Shown: positions 51,128-63,446, counted from the first letter of the stretch. The stretch: DNA of 64,000 nucleotides from Polynucleobacter sp. GWA2_45_21 (GCF_001830325.1 NZ_MHZG01000001.1:310001-374000); one strand, 5' to 3'. Program-made: numbers and translations. Notes: generated by a model not told the origin, from the letters alone.

Positions 51128-52021
51128 TTAAGCAACCCCGTTTTGTTTAAACCAGGCAATACATTTTTCCCAGCCATCTTTAGCTGGACCTTCGCGATAT
51201 AAAGCGCGATAGTCTGCGTGGAAGCCATGAGGTGCTTCTGGATACACCTCAAAACGAGAAGCTTTAGCAGCTGGATTTTTAGGGGCTGCTGCTAGCGCTT
51301 GACGCATTTGCTCAACAGTTTCGAGCGAGATGCCCGCATCGGCTCCGCCATATAAACCTAAGACTGGGGCCTTCAAGTCAGCAGCAATATCAACCGGGTG
51401 ACGAGGATTACCTTCAGTTTTTTCACCAACTAAACGGCCATACCAAGCTACACCCGCCTTGACCTGAGGTAGCGTAGCTGAGAGCCAAGTAATACGGCCA
51501 CCCCAGCAAAATCCTGTGACGCCAACTTTTTTTACATCACCACCGTTTTTGCCAGCCCATTGAATAGCTGCCTGCAAATCATTTAAAACTTGAGAATCCG
51601 GAGTCTTGGCAACAATATTGCTCATGATCTCGGCAGTAGTTCCATAGGTATTAGGATCGCCTGCACGGATAAAGAATTCCGGGGCAATCGCCATGTAACC
51701 CAATTTAGCAAAACGTCTAGTAACGTCAGCAATGTATTCGTGTACACCAAAGATTTCGCTAGCGACGATCACAATCGGCAAATTACCTTTGGCTTTTTCT
51801 GGACGAGCAACATAAGCTGGCATCTGAAAGCTGCCGACTGGAATCATTTGCTCACCCGCTTTAATGCCCTTGAAATCCGTTTCGATTGCTTGTGCCATCA
51901 CAGGCTCTGAAGCAGCTACAAAACCAATTCCCATCGTGGTTGCCGTAATGGCAGAAGCTTTCATGAAGCCTCTTCTGTCGGTAGCAATTGCTTTTGAATC
52001 CAGATCTTTTTTAGCAGTCAT
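51128..52021 (-). CDS. Tat-exported dienelactone hydrolase family protein
   Basis: A 297-aa alpha/beta hydrolase. The N-terminus has a twin-arginine motif (DRRGFMKASAITATTMGI) with cleavage likely after VMAQA. The catalytic Cys of dienelactone hydrolases lies in VTGFCWGG, followed by an Asp region (GLYGGADAGIS) and a late His (APHGFHADYR). The ATG at 52021 is preferred. The substrate is unknown; many such proteins are annotated carboxymethylenebutenolidase. Confidence 0.9.
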   Translation of the reverse strand: MTAKKDLDSKAIATDRRGFMKASAITATTMGIGFVAASEPVMAQAIETDFKGIKAGEQMIPVGSFQMPAYVARPEKAKGNLPIVIVASEIFGVHEYIADVTRRFAKLGYMAIAPEFFIRAGDPNTYGTTAEIMSNIVAKTPDSQVLNDLQAAIQWAGKNGGDVKKVGVTGFCWGGRITWLSATLPQVKAGVAWYGRLVGEKTEGNPRHPVDIAADLKAPVLGLYGGADAGISLETVEQMRQALAAAPKNPAAKASRFEVYPEAPHGFHADYRALYREGPAKDGWEKCIAWFKQNGVA

Positions 52022-52042
52022 TTTTTGTCTCCCCACCTGTAA

Positions 52043-54871
52043 TTAATGTGCTTCTTCCCAATTATCGCCAATCCCAATACCCACTACCAAGGGAACCTTC
52101 AACTCAGCCACCTTACACATCAGATCAGGTAGCTTTGCCTGCAAGAGCTCCAGCTCATCTAAGGGTACGTCAAATACCAATTCATCGTGCACCTGAAGCA
52201 ACATGCGAGTCTTGAGACCCTCTTTTTCTAGCCAATTTTCAACTGCCACCATGGCTAATTTAATCAGGTCGGCCGCAGTTCCTTGCATAGGGGCATTAAT
52301 CGCAGCCCGCTCCGCACCCTGGCGACGAGGGCCATTTGAACCCTTAATCTCCGGCAGCCAGAGGCGTCTACCAAAGACTGTCTCGACATAGCCATTCTCT
52401 CTGGCCTCCAAGCGAGTGCGCTCCATATATTGAGCAACCCCAGGATAGCGATCAAAGTATTTGGCAATGTAATTCTGAGCTGCCGAGCGTTCAATACCTA
52501 AGTTTCCAGCTAGACCAAAAGCGCTCATGCCATAGATCAGGCCAAAGTTGATGACCTTGGCATAGCGACGCTGCTCTGAATTAACACTCTCGAGCGGCAC
52601 ACCAAAAATCTCAGCGGCGGTAGCTTGGTGAACATCTTTACCAGCAGCGAATGCAGCTAGCAAGTTTTCATCTTCAGCAATGTGTGCCATGATGCGCAAT
52701 TCAATTTGAGAATAGTCGGCAGAGAGAAGCTTGCAACCTTCAGCTGGAATAAACGCCTCTCGAATTCGTCGACCCTCCTCTGTACGAACAGGAATATTTT
52801 GCAAGTTCGGATCGCTTGAAGCCAAGCGTCCTGTCACTGCAGTCGCTTGAGAAAAACTCGTGTGAACGCGGCCGGTTTTAGGATCAGCCATGCGTGGCAA
52901 CTTCTCAATATAGGTCGACATTAACTTAGCAAGACTGCGGTAATCCAAAATACGCGCAGGCAAAGGATAGTCTTCAGCTAACTTTTGCAAAACCTCCTCA
53001 TCAGTTGATGGTGCGCCTGATGGTGTCTTCTTAATTACGGGAAGCTCTAGCTGTCCAAACAAAATTTCTGCAATCTGCTTAGGGGACTGAATGTTGAATG
53101 GCTGTCCAGCAAGCTTATGAATCTCTCCCTCCAAGGCAAGCAAACGCTTGCCGACCTCTTGGCCTTGCTGAGACAACAGCGCAGAATCAATCCGAATGCC
53201 ATTGCGCTCCATGATGCCGAGCACACGCATTGCTGGTATCTCAATGTTTTCATAAACATAAAGAAGGCCTGGGCTTGCCTGGATTTGCGGCCATAACGCT
53301 TGATGTAAGCGCAAGGTAATGTCGGCATCTTCTGCCGCATAGTCTGTAGCAATCTTTAAATCTACTTGATCAAAACCAATCTGATGCACTCCTTTACCAC
53401 ATACCTCTTCATACTTAATGGTCTTCATGCCGAGGTGTCGCTCAGCTAAGTTATCCATGTTGTGAGGCATGTGCGATTCCAGGACGTAAGACTCCAGCAT
53501 GGTGTCAAATGCAATGCCCTGCATAGTAATGTTGTAGTTCGCAAATATATGGCTGTCGTACTTGAGGTTTTGACCCACCTTCAGATGGGTGGCGCTTTCT
53601 AGCCAGGACTTCATGCGCGCTAAAACCAACTCACGGCTCAGTTGAGTCTCTCCATTGCGGTGCGTCACCGGGATATAGCAGGCCTCTCCAGGAGTGACGC
53701 AAAGCGAGATACCGACTAGCTCAGCAGCCAACGCATCCAGGCTAGTAGTTTCTGTATCGACAGCTGTTAGTTCTGCGCCTTCAATCTTTTTAATCCAGCG
53801 ATCTAGCGCAACTTCATCAACAACACACTCATAGTGTTTGGCAATCGCACCTTGCAGATCGGTTGTTTCTTGCGATAAGGCAGTTGTTGCCTCTGTAGCA
53901 GTGGGGCCAAACTTCTTGGTAGCAGCTTTTACATTTTCTTCCGAAGAGTTTTTGATGGGGCTGCCAGCTAAATCAAAACCGCCGCTAGCTTCAGGAGTCG
54001 CTCCACCCAACTGCTTCTCTACATCACGCAACCAAGTCTTAAATGCGTAGCGTTCAAATAGCTCACGCAGAAGTGGTGCGTCTTCTGGTTTTGCGTGTAG
54101 ATCATCTAAGCCAGGAAGGTGAGGAGATAAATCGCAATCTGTCTTTACAGTAATGAGTTGGCGAGCCTTTGGAAGCCATTCCAAACTATTACGCAGGTTC
54201 TCACCAACAACGCCTTTTACTTGATCGGCATTGGCCATTAAATTATCTAAGTCGCCAAACTCAGCTAGCCACTTATTGGCTGTTTTAGGACCCGCCTTCG
54301 GAACACCGGGTACGTTATCAACGGTATCCCCAATGATCGAAAGGTAATCGACAATGCGCTCCGGAGGTACGCCAAACTTGGCAATCACCCCATCGATGTC
54401 CAATTTCTCGTCGGTCATCGTATTAATCAAGGTGACCGAAGAATTTACTAACTGAGCCAAATCTTTGTCGCCAGTAGAAATAATGGTTTCCCAACCAGCT
54501 TGAGTAGCCTGGCAAGCTAAGGTACCAATCACATCATCAGCCTCAACCCCAGAAACCATTAGTACTGGCCAGCCCAAAGCCTTCACCATGGCATGGATCG
54601 GCTCAATTTGCTTAACCAGATCCTCAGGCATGGGAGAGCGGTGAGCCTTGTACTCGGAGTACATTTCATCTCGGAAAGTCTTACCTTTGGCGTCAAAAAC
54701 ACAGGCAATATGGTCAGCCTTGAGTTCCGAACGGGCTCGGCGCATCATATTGACCATCCCATAGATTGCCCCCGTTGGGTCACCAGCCCCATTTCTGAGG
54801 TCTGGCATGGCATGAAAGGCGCGATAGAGGTAGCTAGAACCGTCTACCAACAAGAGTCTATGTTTAGTCAT
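52043..54871 (-). CDS. polA: DNA polymerase I
   Basis: A 942-aa three-domain enzyme. The 5' nuclease comes first (LLLVDGSSYLYRAFHA, IISTGDKDLAQLV). The 3'-5' exonuclease keeps its acidic residues (AVDTETTSLDAL), so proofreading should be intact. The polymerase has LLSADYSQIELRIMAHI and LLQVHDELVFDVP. The ATG at 54871 gives the usual start MTKHRLLLVDG. Confidence 0.97.
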   Translation of the reverse strand: MTKHRLLLVDGSSYLYRAFHAMPDLRNGAGDPTGAIYGMVNMMRRARSELKADHIACVFDAKGKTFRDEMYSEYKAHRSPMPEDLVKQIEPIHAMVKALGWPVLMVSGVEADDVIGTLACQATQAGWETIISTGDKDLAQLVNSSVTLINTMTDEKLDIDGVIAKFGVPPERIVDYLSIIGDTVDNVPGVPKAGPKTANKWLAEFGDLDNLMANADQVKGVVGENLRNSLEWLPKARQLITVKTDCDLSPHLPGLDDLHAKPEDAPLLRELFERYAFKTWLRDVEKQLGGATPEASGGFDLAGSPIKNSSEENVKAATKKFGPTATEATTALSQETTDLQGAIAKHYECVVDEVALDRWIKKIEGAELTAVDTETTSLDALAAELVGISLCVTPGEACYIPVTHRNGETQLSRELVLARMKSWLESATHLKVGQNLKYDSHIFANYNITMQGIAFDTMLESYVLESHMPHNMDNLAERHLGMKTIKYEEVCGKGVHQIGFDQVDLKIATDYAAEDADITLRLHQALWPQIQASPGLLYVYENIEIPAMRVLGIMERNGIRIDSALLSQQGQEVGKRLLALEGEIHKLAGQPFNIQSPKQIAEILFGQLELPVIKKTPSGAPSTDEEVLQKLAEDYPLPARILDYRSLAKLMSTYIEKLPRMADPKTGRVHTSFSQATAVTGRLASSDPNLQNIPVRTEEGRRIREAFIPAEGCKLLSADYSQIELRIMAHIAEDENLLAAFAAGKDVHQATAAEIFGVPLESVNSEQRRYAKVINFGLIYGMSAFGLAGNLGIERSAAQNYIAKYFDRYPGVAQYMERTRLEARENGYVETVFGRRLWLPEIKGSNGPRRQGAERAAINAPMQGTAADLIKLAMVAVENWLEKEGLKTRMLLQVHDELVFDVPLDELELLQAKLPDLMCKVAELKVPLVVGIGIGDNWEEAH

Positions 54872-54952
54872 ACCGCAATCGTACAATCTAGTTGCTAACT
54901 GCCTACAGATCAGGTTCAAATCCTCCTGAAAAGAGGCCTAAAAAGGTGAAAA

Positions 54953-55360
54953 ATGATGCAAGCTCTAACTAACTTACTCCACTCTTCTGTGAGCCAACCC
55001 CTTGTTCTAACAAGCTTTTTAGTGGCTTTTGCCGCTTTTGGCCTAAATTCAGCGCATGCCCAAAACAATTCTCAGGCATTGAGCCCATCAGAGCTGCAAC
55101 GCATCAATAACCAGCCATTAGCACCAGCCGTCAGCGCATCTGAAGTAACGAATGCACCCGAAGGTCGCAAACCGAGCTTTCAGCATAAAGAGGTTACTGG
55201 CACTGAAATTACTGAATACAAGGATGCGAATTCACCAACGCAAGTGGACGTAAAAACACGCTACACCACTTATGAAATGGCGCCCCCAGCAACCGTTATG
55301 CCGGGAGTCCCGAAGGAAACTGATCTCATTAGCGTTCCAAGCGTCAAGATTCCTTTTTAA
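54953..55360 (+). CDS. DUF2782 family protein
   Basis: A 135-aa exported protein. After a hydrophobic leader (cleavage near SAHAQ) comes a low-complexity spacer and the DUF2782 core (VTGTEITEYKDANSPTQVDV, then a TRYTTYEM strand). It lies upstream of thrB, as usual in beta-proteobacteria. Unknown function. AAAAAGGTG provides the ribosome site; the second ATG at 54956 is also possible. Confidence 0.78.
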   Translation: MMQALTNLLHSSVSQPLVLTSFLVAFAAFGLNSAHAQNNSQALSPSELQRINNQPLAPAVSASEVTNAPEGRKPSFQHKEVTGTEITEYKDANSPTQVDVKTRYTTYEMAPPATVMPGVPKETDLISVPSVKIPF

Positions 55361-55406
55361 TCATTAACACTCTGCTCCTCACCGTTCGCATCTTTCATTT
55401 TTAGTC

Positions 55407-56384
55407 ATGGCTGTTTTCACACCTGTTGAATTGAGCGATATCTCACATTGGATCGCAAGTGATTTTGATATTGGCCAAGCAGTCGATATTCGCGGTATAC
55501 ATGGTGGCATTGAGAACTCGAATTTCTTTCTCGACACTGAAAAGAATGGCAAGAAACAGGAATACGTTCTCACTATTTTTGAAAGACTATCAGCGGAGCA
55601 GTTGCCGTATTACTTAGAGTTAATGCGTCACTTGGCTAACAAAGGTATTCCAGTACCTAAGCCACTTGAGAATAAACAAGGGCAAATTCTGTTTAACCTA
55701 AAGGGTAAGCCTGCAGCTATTGTGAGCAAACTTCCAGGCCTTTCCAGGCTCGCTCCTGAAGCAAAGCATTGCGCCCTAGTTGGTGAAAATTTAGCCAAGA
55801 TGCACTTGGCTGGCAGTGACTTCAAGCAGACTCAAGAAAATCTTCGTAGCCTGTCTTGGTGGAGAAAAACGGTTCCTCAGGTGCTCACTCACTTGAGTGA
55901 TTCTCAAAAAGAATTGCTTACAACTGAGCTCGCCACTCAAGAACAATTCTTTAGCTCTGAAGCTTATGCATCACTACCCCAGGGTGCAAGCCACTGCGAT
56001 CTGTTTAGAGATAACGTACTATTCGATCCCCAAGGTGCTGGCGATAGCTCTCAAGATCAGTTAGGTGGTTTCTTCGACTTTTATTTCGCTGGAACAGATA
56101 AGTGGTTATTTGATTTAGCGGTGACGGCAAACGATTGGTGTCTTGCCGAAAACAAACAGGATTTAGATCCTGCTCGCTTCTCAGCCTTGATGGATGCCTA
56201 TCAATCTGTTCGACCACTCACCGACAGCGAGAAAGTAAGTTGGCCATTAATGGTGCGCGCTGCGGCTCTGCGTTTTTGGATTTCTCGCTTGTGGGATTTT
56301 TACTTGCCGCGTGATGCGCAAATGCTGACCCCACATGACCCTCGTCATTTTGAAAATATTCTCTTAAGTCGCAAAGCAATATGA
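55407..56384 (+). CDS. thrB: Homoserine kinase, aminoglycoside-phosphotransferase fold
   Basis: A 325-aa ATP-dependent kinase that phosphorylates homoserine in threonine synthesis. The N-terminal block MAVFTPVELSDISHWIASDF and GIHGGIENSNFFL, and the catalytic loop SHCDLFRDNVLFD with a following metal site GFFDFYFAGTDKWLFDLAV, are typical of the choline-kinase-like ThrB found in beta-proteobacteria. Four bases overlap the next gene (ATGA). Confidence 0.94.
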   Translation: MAVFTPVELSDISHWIASDFDIGQAVDIRGIHGGIENSNFFLDTEKNGKKQEYVLTIFERLSAEQLPYYLELMRHLANKGIPVPKPLENKQGQILFNLKGKPAAIVSKLPGLSRLAPEAKHCALVGENLAKMHLAGSDFKQTQENLRSLSWWRKTVPQVLTHLSDSQKELLTTELATQEQFFSSEAYASLPQGASHCDLFRDNVLFDPQGAGDSSQDQLGGFFDFYFAGTDKWLFDLAVTANDWCLAENKQDLDPARFSALMDAYQSVRPLTDSEKVSWPLMVRAAALRFWISRLWDFYLPRDAQMLTPHDPRHFENILLSRKAI

Positions 56385-57163
56385 AACTAAATTCCGTCTC
56401 CCCAAAAGAAGGCTATACCTGGATCCGTCAAGGTATTTGGCTTTTTAAACAAAATCCATTGGGATTTTTAACTTTGATTTTTCTGTATGTCTTTGTGGCA
56501 CAACTAGCAGTTCTCGTTCCGGTGATTGGTGTTTTTGCCGTTTTATTACTCACACCTACTTTATCGGTTGGCTTTATGACAGCTTGTCGCTTAGCCATTC
56601 AAAAAGAACGCATTCGTCCAACAGTCTATGTGACTGCCCTGCAATCTACCCCCCTGATTCGCAAACGTATTCTTCAGTTAGGTTTGGTGTATGCAGCGCT
56701 CATTCTGATGTTGAGCTTTATCTTGGGAATGATGGTGGATTTTGATGTACTGATCCCGCTCATGACAAATGAAAAACCCATTACACCGGAAGCACTCAAC
56801 CAGATTTATTTGATTCTCTTTTTTGGCAGCCTGCTCTATGTACCAGTTGCGATGCTAATGTGGTTCTCCCCTGTGCTCGTTGCTTGGGCTGACATGCCAG
56901 TAGCACAGGCGCTCTTTTCTAGCGCCATTGCGTGCTGGACAAATCGTGGTGCATTCTTTTTATATATCGCAATTTGGGGTGCGATCCTGGTGGCCATTCC
57001 ATTAAGCATTGGCTCCATTCTGGATGCGCTAGATTTTGGTCAAGCTGCATCATTCATCATTGCCCCCATCTCCATGGCGGGACTTACTGTGATGCATTGC
57101 TCTTTCTTTGCAACCTGGAAAGCATGCTTTGCTGAAAAAGAATCGGCAACCTTGATTGCGTAA
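56381..57163 (+). CDS. BPSS1780-family inner-membrane protein
   Basis: A 260-aa protein with about six hydrophobic segments and the N-terminal pattern GYTWIRQGIWLFKQNPLGFL, the usual opening of this beta-proteobacterial family. Translationally coupled to thrB by an ATGA overlap. Function unknown. Confidence 0.8.
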   Translation: MKLNSVSPKEGYTWIRQGIWLFKQNPLGFLTLIFLYVFVAQLAVLVPVIGVFAVLLLTPTLSVGFMTACRLAIQKERIRPTVYVTALQSTPLIRKRILQLGLVYAALILMLSFILGMMVDFDVLIPLMTNEKPITPEALNQIYLILFFGSLLYVPVAMLMWFSPVLVAWADMPVAQALFSSAIACWTNRGAFFLYIAIWGAILVAIPLSIGSILDALDFGQAASFIIAPISMAGLTVMHCSFFATWKACFAEKESATLIA

Positions 57164-57183
57164 TTGCAGGCTTAGCTTCTTAT

Positions 57184-59571
57184 TTAGTCTATTGCAGCAA
57201 GCTTAGCGATACTGAGCTGTAGCCATTTGACACCATGGCGCTTGAAGTTCACTTGAGCGCGCGCATCAGCATCATTACCCTCCAAGCCTGTCACCCTTCC
57301 TTCGCCAAACTTGGTATGGAAAACATTTTGACCAATCGTAAATGGGTAATTGCCACGAGGTGGCGAGGCCATTCTGGTCACTGAGGTTGAGGCGGAGCCT
57401 ACGCGTCCAATTTGTCTTGCAGGTCTCTCACGCTCATTACCGCTGTCAAAGAAATCATTCGATCCAAACTCGCGTTGACGCGTGTAGCCATCTTGCCAAG
57501 TTGATCCTGCACGACCACCATTTCCACCATTAGTTCCGCCCCAGCGAGCATCCTTTACTTTTGGAGTGAGCCACTTCAGCGAATCGGATGGCAACTCTTC
57601 CAAGAAGCGAGACGGCATGTTGTAACGCACCTGGCCATGCAGCATACGTGACTGCGTATGGGAGAGATAGAGACGTTCTTTAGCACGGGTAATCGCGACA
57701 TACATTAAGCGACGCTCTTCTTCTAAGCCATTCTGCTCATTAATACTGTTCTCGTGCGGGAACAGCCCCTCCTCTAAACCGGTAATAAATACGGAGGTGA
57801 ATTCAAGACCTTTTGCCGAATGCACCGTCATCAACTGAACAGCATCTTGACCTGCCTGAGCCTGATTGTCACCAGCCTCGAGAGAAGCGTGAGAGAGGAA
57901 AGCTGCCAAAGGGGATATCTCCACCGTGCCAGGCGCGTTTTCACCTGGTAGCGTAGCAGCAGTAGCGTCTTGACCATAACCCTCTTCGGCAATAAATGCA
58001 GTTGCAGCGTTAATGAGTTCTTGTAAGTTTTCTACGCGGTCTTGGCCTTCGCGCTCTGAGAGATAGTGCTGAATCAAGCCGCTATGCTGAATCACAAACT
58101 CTACGGTCTCCGGCAAGGTGTTATGACGCGTAGCTTCACGCATGTGATCTACCAGACGCACAAAGCCGCCTAAAGCTGCGCCCGCCTTGCCGTCCAATGT
58201 CGATGCCGCTAAATACAAAGAGCTATTTTGCGCACGAGCGGCATCTTGCACAGCTTCAATCGATCTTGCGCCAATTCCGCGCGTTGGGAAATTGACTACA
58301 CGCGAGAAGGAGGTGTCATCGTTTGGATTTTCCAAAAGACGGAGGTAGGCAAGAGCGTGTTTAATCTCAGCACGCTCGAAGAAGCGCAGTCCACCGTATA
58401 CGCGATATGGAATCGCTGCAGAAAATAAGGCGTGCTCGATGATGCGTGACTGAGCATTACTACGATAGAGCAAAGCAATTTCAGTACGCTTGATGCCGCT
58501 ATTAACTAGTGCTTTGATTTCATCTACGAGCCAAGTGGCTTCGGCATGATCGCTCGGCGCATCATAGATGCGGACTGGCTCGCCATGCCCAGCATCGGTG
58601 CGCAGGTTTTTACCTAGGCGATCTGTGTTGTTGGAAATAAGATAGTTGGCTGTATCTAAGATGTGGCCATGCGAACGATAGTTTTGCTCAAGCTTAACCA
58701 TCATGGGGTGGTATTGCTTTTCATATAGACGCATATTCTCTACGTCCGCACCACGGAAGGCATAAATACTTTGATCATCATCGCCCACTGCAAAAACCGC
58801 ACTACTTCCCATACCGCTAACATTTACACGGCTAGCGTCGTGGCCAGAAAGTAATTTAAGCCAAGCGTATTGCAGTGCATTGGTATCTTGAAACTCATCA
58901 ATCAAGATATGACGGAAGCGCTCTTGGTAATGCGTCCGAATCGCTTCATTGTGTTTCAGCAATTCATAACTGCGTAATAAGAGTTCGGCAAAGTCGACTA
59001 CACCCTCACGCTGACATTGCTCATCGTAAGCTTCGTATAACTGGGCCATCTTGGCCTGAAAGTCATCTCCGACAGATAACTCTTTCGCACGTTGGCCACG
59101 CTCTTTGGCGTGCGCAATGAAATACTGCAACTGCTTAGGGGGGTATTTCTCATCATCGACCTTTAAACCCTTCAAAAGGCGCTTAATCGCAGAAAGCTGA
59201 TCTTGAGTGTCCAAAATCTGAAAAGTGGACGGCAAACCTGCTTCTTTGTGATGGGCACGCAGTAAACGGTTGCAAAGACCATGGAAAGTGCCAATCCACA
59301 TACCCCGGGTATTAATTGGCAACATCGCGCTTAAGCGCAACATCATCTCTTTGGCCGCCTTATTGGTGAAGGTCACCGCGAGTACACCAATGGGCGATAC
59401 CTGCCCTGTTTGGATCAACCAAGCTATACGGGTCGTGAGGACGCGGGTCTTTCCACTGCCAGCACCAGCCAAAATCAGGGCTGACTGGGCCTGGCCATTT
59501 GAATTTACAGGCGGGAGGGTCACTGCCTCGCGTTGTTCTGGATTAAGGTTTGCGAGCAAGTCTGAGTACAT
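57184..59571 (-). CDS. uvrD: DNA helicase II (UvrD/PcrA)
   Basis: A 795-aa superfamily 1A helicase used in nucleotide-excision and mismatch repair. Motif I is [11 protein letters not shown], motif [10 protein letters not shown], motif [17 protein letters not shown], motif IV/V region [14 protein letters not shown], motif [15 protein letters not shown]. The C-terminal tail has a Tudor-like end ([20 protein letters not shown]). It is divergent from valS. Confidence 0.96.
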   Translation of the reverse strand: MYSDLLANLNPEQREAVTLPPVNSNGQAQSALILAGAGSGKTRVLTTRIAWLIQTGQVSPIGVLAVTFTNKAAKEMMLRLSAMLPINTRGMWIGTFHGLCNRLLRAHHKEAGLPSTFQILDTQDQLSAIKRLLKGLKVDDEKYPPKQLQYFIAHAKERGQRAKELSVGDDFQAKMAQLYEAYDEQCQREGVVDFAELLLRSYELLKHNEAIRTHYQERFRHILIDEFQDTNALQYAWLKLLSGHDASRVNVSGMGSSAVFAVGDDDQSIYAFRGADVENMRLYEKQYHPMMVKLEQNYRSHGHILDTANYLISNNTDRLGKNLRTDAGHGEPVRIYDAPSDHAEATWLVDEIKALVNSGIKRTEIALLYRSNAQSRIIEHALFSAAIPYRVYGGLRFFERAEIKHALAYLRLLENPNDDTSFSRVVNFPTRGIGARSIEAVQDAARAQNSSLYLAASTLDGKAGAALGGFVRLVDHMREATRHNTLPETVEFVIQHSGLIQHYLSEREGQDRVENLQELINAATAFIAEEGYGQDATAATLPGENAPGTVEISPLAAFLSHASLEAGDNQAQAGQDAVQLMTVHSAKGLEFTSVFITGLEEGLFPHENSINEQNGLEEERRLMYVAITRAKERLYLSHTQSRMLHGQVRYNMPSRFLEELPSDSLKWLTPKVKDARWGGTNGGNGGRAGSTWQDGYTRQREFGSNDFFDSGNERERPARQIGRVGSASTSVTRMASPPRGNYPFTIGQNVFHTKFGEGRVTGLEGNDADARAQVNFKRHGVKWLQLSIAKLAAID

Positions 59572-59595
59572 CGCCCCAATTATAATTTGCCTCTT

Positions 59596-62487
59596 ATGCC
59601 AAATGCTTCGAATACCCCCAATTCACCTGCGGCCAGTTCCTTAGATGAACTAGCCAAATCCTACGAACCTGCCCCAATTGAAGCTTATTGGGGTCCGGAA
59701 TGGGAACGCCGAGGCATTGCCGACGCCACCCTAGATGAGGGCAAGGGAGATTTCTCGATTCAATTGCCGCCACCGAATGTGACAGGCACCCTCCACATGG
59801 GTCATGCCTTCAATCAAACCATCATGGACGGCTTGGTACGTCATGCCCGCATGTCTGGCAAAAATACTTTATGGGTTCCAGGCACAGACCATGCTGGTAT
59901 CGCTACACAAATCGTGGTTGAACGCCAACTTGATGCACAGAAAGTTTCTCGCCATGATTTAGGCCGTGAGAAATTCTTAGAAAAAGTCTGGGAATGGAAA
60001 GAGACTTCAGGCAACACCATCACGCGTCAGATTCGTCGCTTAGGCGCTTCGATTGATTGGGGTAAAGAATATTTCACAATGGACAGCAAGATGTCCAAAG
60101 CGGTTGTTGAAGTGTTTGTTCGTTTGCATGAGCAAGGCTTAATTTATCGTGGCAAACGTTTAGTGAACTGGGATCCGGTTTTAGGAACAGCAGTTTCGGA
60201 TTTAGAAGTGGTGAGCGAAGAAGAAGATGGCTCGATGTGGCATATCCGCTATCCATTAGCAGATGGATCCGGACACCTGACCGTTGCCACTACTCGCCCA
60301 GAGACCTTATTGGGTGACGTGGCTGTGATGGTTAATCCAGAAGACGAACGCTACAAACACCTCATTGGCAAGTCAGTACAACTGCCACTATGCAATCGCG
60401 AGATCCCGATCATTGCAGATGATTATGTAGATTTGGCTTTTGGTACTGGCGTTGTGAAAGTGACTCCTGCTCACGACTTCAATGACTATGCAGTTGGACA
60501 ACGCCACCAGTTACCACTCATTAATATTTTGACACTTGATGCCAAGATTAATGAGAATGCACCAGTGGTGTATCAAGGTCTTGAGCGTTTTGCTGCACGC
60601 AAACAAATTGTTGCTGATTTGGATGCTGCTGGTTTATTAGAAAAAGTACAACCGCATAAATTGATGGTGCCCCGTGGCGATCGCACTCAAACCATCATTG
60701 AGCCCATGCTCACTGACCAGTGGTTTGTGGCAATGTCTAAGCCAAGTCCAGACAATAAATATCAACCAGGTTCATCCATTGCTGGCGCAGCATTAGATGC
60801 AGTAACCAAGGGTGACATTAAGCTCGTCCCTGAAAACTGGATTAATACCTATACCCAGTGGCTAGAGAACATTCAAGACTGGTGCATCTCACGTCAACTC
60901 TGGTGGGGCCATCAAATCCCAGCCTGGTATGGCGATGATGGCCAGATCTTTGTCGCTCGCTCTGAAGAAGAAGCCAAGGCCAAAGCTGCTGTTGCAGGCT
61001 ATACCGGCAAACTCAACCGCGACCCTGATGTCCTAGATACCTGGTTTAGCTCCGCACTGGTGCCCTTTAGCTCATTAGGCTGGCCAGAAGAAACGCCTGC
61101 TCTCAAGCATTTCTTACCTTCATCTGTTTTGGTCACTGGTTTTGACATCATCTTCTTCTGGGTAGCCAGAATGGTCATGATGACTTGTCATTTCACTGGC
61201 AAGGTCCCATTTAATACCGTCTATGTTCATGGCTTGGTACGTGATGCCGAAGGTCAGAAGATGAGTAAGTCCAAAGGAAACACTTTGGACCCAATCGACC
61301 TCATTGACGGCATCAAGATTGAAGATTTGGTTGCTAAGCGCACCACTGGCCTAATGAACCCTAAGCAAGCGGAAAGTATTGGCAAGAAAACCAAGAAAGA
61401 ATTTCCGGAAGGTATTCCCGCGTTTGGGACGGATGCTTTACGCTTTACCTTCGCTTCACTCGCTTCACTTGGTCGCAATATTAACTTTGACCAAAAGCGC
61501 TGTGAAGGCTATCGCAACTTCTGCAACAAGCTTTGGAATGCCACTCGCTTTGTGCTCATGAATTGCCCTGGCAATGAACAAGAAAATGGTTTTGCTCATT
61601 GCGACAACCAATGCGGCCCAGAAGGGCAATTAGACTTCTCTCCCGCAGATCGCTGGATTGTTTCTTTACTGCAGAGAACGGAAGCTGATGTTGCTAAGGG
61701 CTTCCAAAACTATCGCTTTGACAATATTGCTAGCAGCATTTACCAGTTTGTTTGGGATGAGTATTGCGATTGGTACCTAGAGTTAGCAAAAGTTCAACTA
61801 CAAACCGGTACGCCTGCGCAACAACGCGCAACTCGCCGTACCCTGCTGCGCGTTTTAGAAACTATCTTGCGCATGGCCCACCCACTCATTCCATTTATTA
61901 CCGAAACCTTATGGCAAACCGTTGGGCCTAAAGTCGGCAAAGAGTTGGCGCAACAAGATAAGCAAACGATTGCACTGCAGCCCTACCCTGTTGCTCAGCT
62001 CGATAAGATTGATGAGCAAAGCGAAGCTTGGGTAGCCCAGATTAAATCGATTGTGGATGCTTGCCGCAATTTACGTGGTGAGATGCAAGTCTCTCCCGCA
62101 CTCAAGGTGCCTCTCTGGATTAGTGGGCCGCAAGACTTCCTGAAGAAGGCTAGCCCATACTTAACCGCGCTGGCCAAGTTATCCGAAGTCAAAATCTACG
62201 ATGACGAGTCTGCTTTGGAGAAAGATGCTCCTGGCGCCCCAATGGCCTTAGTTGGCAATCTCAAGCTATTACTCAAAATTGAAGTGGATGTTGCGGCTGA
62301 GAGAATTCGCCTGAGCAAAGAAATTGAGCGCCTAGCAATCGAGATTACTAAAGCACGCAGCAAGCTAGGTAACGAAAGTTTCGTAGCTCGAGCCCCAGAA
62401 GAGGTAGTTGCCCAAGAAAAGCAACGTCTTGCTGGGTTTGAGCAGAACCATGAGAAGCTTGTTGCACAATTAGAGCGACTGAAATAA
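59596..62487 (+). CDS. valS: Valyl-tRNA synthetase
   Basis: A 963-aa class I synthetase. The HIGH motif is [16 protein letters not shown], the KMSKS motif [11 protein letters not shown]. The editing domain ([17 protein letters not shown]) is complete, and a C-terminal coiled coil typical of ValS is present. The ATG at 59596 is used rather than an in-frame TTG nine bases earlier. Confidence 0.97.
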   Translation: MPNASNTPNSPAASSLDELAKSYEPAPIEAYWGPEWERRGIADATLDEGKGDFSIQLPPPNVTGTLHMGHAFNQTIMDGLVRHARMSGKNTLWVPGTDHAGIATQIVVERQLDAQKVSRHDLGREKFLEKVWEWKETSGNTITRQIRRLGASIDWGKEYFTMDSKMSKAVVEVFVRLHEQGLIYRGKRLVNWDPVLGTAVSDLEVVSEEEDGSMWHIRYPLADGSGHLTVATTRPETLLGDVAVMVNPEDERYKHLIGKSVQLPLCNREIPIIADDYVDLAFGTGVVKVTPAHDFNDYAVGQRHQLPLINILTLDAKINENAPVVYQGLERFAARKQIVADLDAAGLLEKVQPHKLMVPRGDRTQTIIEPMLTDQWFVAMSKPSPDNKYQPGSSIAGAALDAVTKGDIKLVPENWINTYTQWLENIQDWCISRQLWWGHQIPAWYGDDGQIFVARSEEEAKAKAAVAGYTGKLNRDPDVLDTWFSSALVPFSSLGWPEETPALKHFLPSSVLVTGFDIIFFWVARMVMMTCHFTGKVPFNTVYVHGLVRDAEGQKMSKSKGNTLDPIDLIDGIKIEDLVAKRTTGLMNPKQAESIGKKTKKEFPEGIPAFGTDALRFTFASLASLGRNINFDQKRCEGYRNFCNKLWNATRFVLMNCPGNEQENGFAHCDNQCGPEGQLDFSPADRWIVSLLQRTEADVAKGFQNYRFDNIASSIYQFVWDEYCDWYLELAKVQLQTGTPAQQRATRRTLLRVLETILRMAHPLIPFITETLWQTVGPKVGKELAQQDKQTIALQPYPVAQLDKIDEQSEAWVAQIKSIVDACRNLRGEMQVSPALKVPLWISGPQDFLKKASPYLTALAKLSEVKIYDDESALEKDAPGAPMALVGNLKLLLKIEVDVAAERIRLSKEIERLAIEITKARSKLGNESFVARAPEEVVAQEKQRLAGFEQNHEKLVAQLERLK

Positions 62488-62515
62488 AGCAGCAATAAAA
62501 CTGATCGGAATTTCT

Positions 62516-63400
62516 ATGCCATTAAGCACTAAAGCCGTTACCAAAGCTGTCTTCCCTGTTGCAGGTTTGGGTACACGCTTCTTGCCAGCTACTAAAGCCA
62601 GTCCAAAAGAAATGCTGAATGTCGTGGATAAACCCCTGATTCAGTATGCGGTTGAAGAAGCGATTGCTGCCGGCATTACTGAAATGATTTTTGTTACCGG
62701 CCGCAGTAAGCGCGCCATCGAAGATCACTTTGATAAGGCTTATGAATTAGAAGCCGAACTCGAAGCCAAAAATAAGCAGGCACTCTTAGAGATTGTCCGT
62801 AGCGTTAAACCAAGTCATGTGGACTGCGTGTATGTACGTCAACCTGAAGCGCTAGGTTTGGGTCATGCCGTTCTGTGTGCAGAAAAGTTGGTTCGCGATG
62901 AACCCTTTGCCATCATCCTTGCGGATGACTTACTCGATGGTCAACCACCAGTTCTGAAGCAGATGCTCAAAGTGTTTGATGAGCAAAACGGCTCAGTCTT
63001 AGCAGTAGAAAAAATTGATCCTTCCAAAAGCAGCTCCTACGGCATTATTTCTGGGGCGGAAGTGTCCAAAGGGATCTATCGTTTAAATGGGATTGTGGAG
63101 AAGCCACAACCTCAGGATGCACCATCCAACTTGGCGGTGGTGGGTCGCTATGTTCTGTCTTCAGACATCTTTAATCACATTCGCAATCTCAAACCCGGTG
63201 CTGGTGGTGAAATCCAACTCACCGATGCGATTGCCTCACTACTCAAAGAAGAGCCAGTCTTCGCTTATGAATACGATGGTGTGCGCTATGACTGCGGCAG
63301 CAAGCTAGGCTACCTTAAAGCTTCTGTGGAATTTGCATTACGCCATCCAGAGGTGAGTACTGAGTTTGCGGCGTATTTAAAAGGCCGCTCTTTAACTTAG
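62516..63400 (+). CDS. galU: UTP-glucose-1-phosphate uridylyltransferase
   Basis: A 294-aa nucleotidyltransferase making UDP-glucose for envelope polysaccharides. The signature [20 protein letters not shown] is near the N-terminus, with [24 protein letters not shown] and [19 protein letters not shown] further on. It follows valS by 28 bases and ends before a strong terminator. Confidence 0.96.
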   Translation: MPLSTKAVTKAVFPVAGLGTRFLPATKASPKEMLNVVDKPLIQYAVEEAIAAGITEMIFVTGRSKRAIEDHFDKAYELEAELEAKNKQALLEIVRSVKPSHVDCVYVRQPEALGLGHAVLCAEKLVRDEPFAIILADDLLDGQPPVLKQMLKVFDEQNGSVLAVEKIDPSKSSSYGIISGAEVSKGIYRLNGIVEKPQPQDAPSNLAVVGRYVLSSDIFNHIRNLKPGAGGEIQLTDAIASLLKEEPVFAYEYDGVRYDCGSKLGYLKASVEFALRHPEVSTEFAAYLKGRSLT

Positions 63401-63446
63401 ACTCAAGTTCATCTTGGGCAGATTTAAATTCTGCGGGATAAAAGCA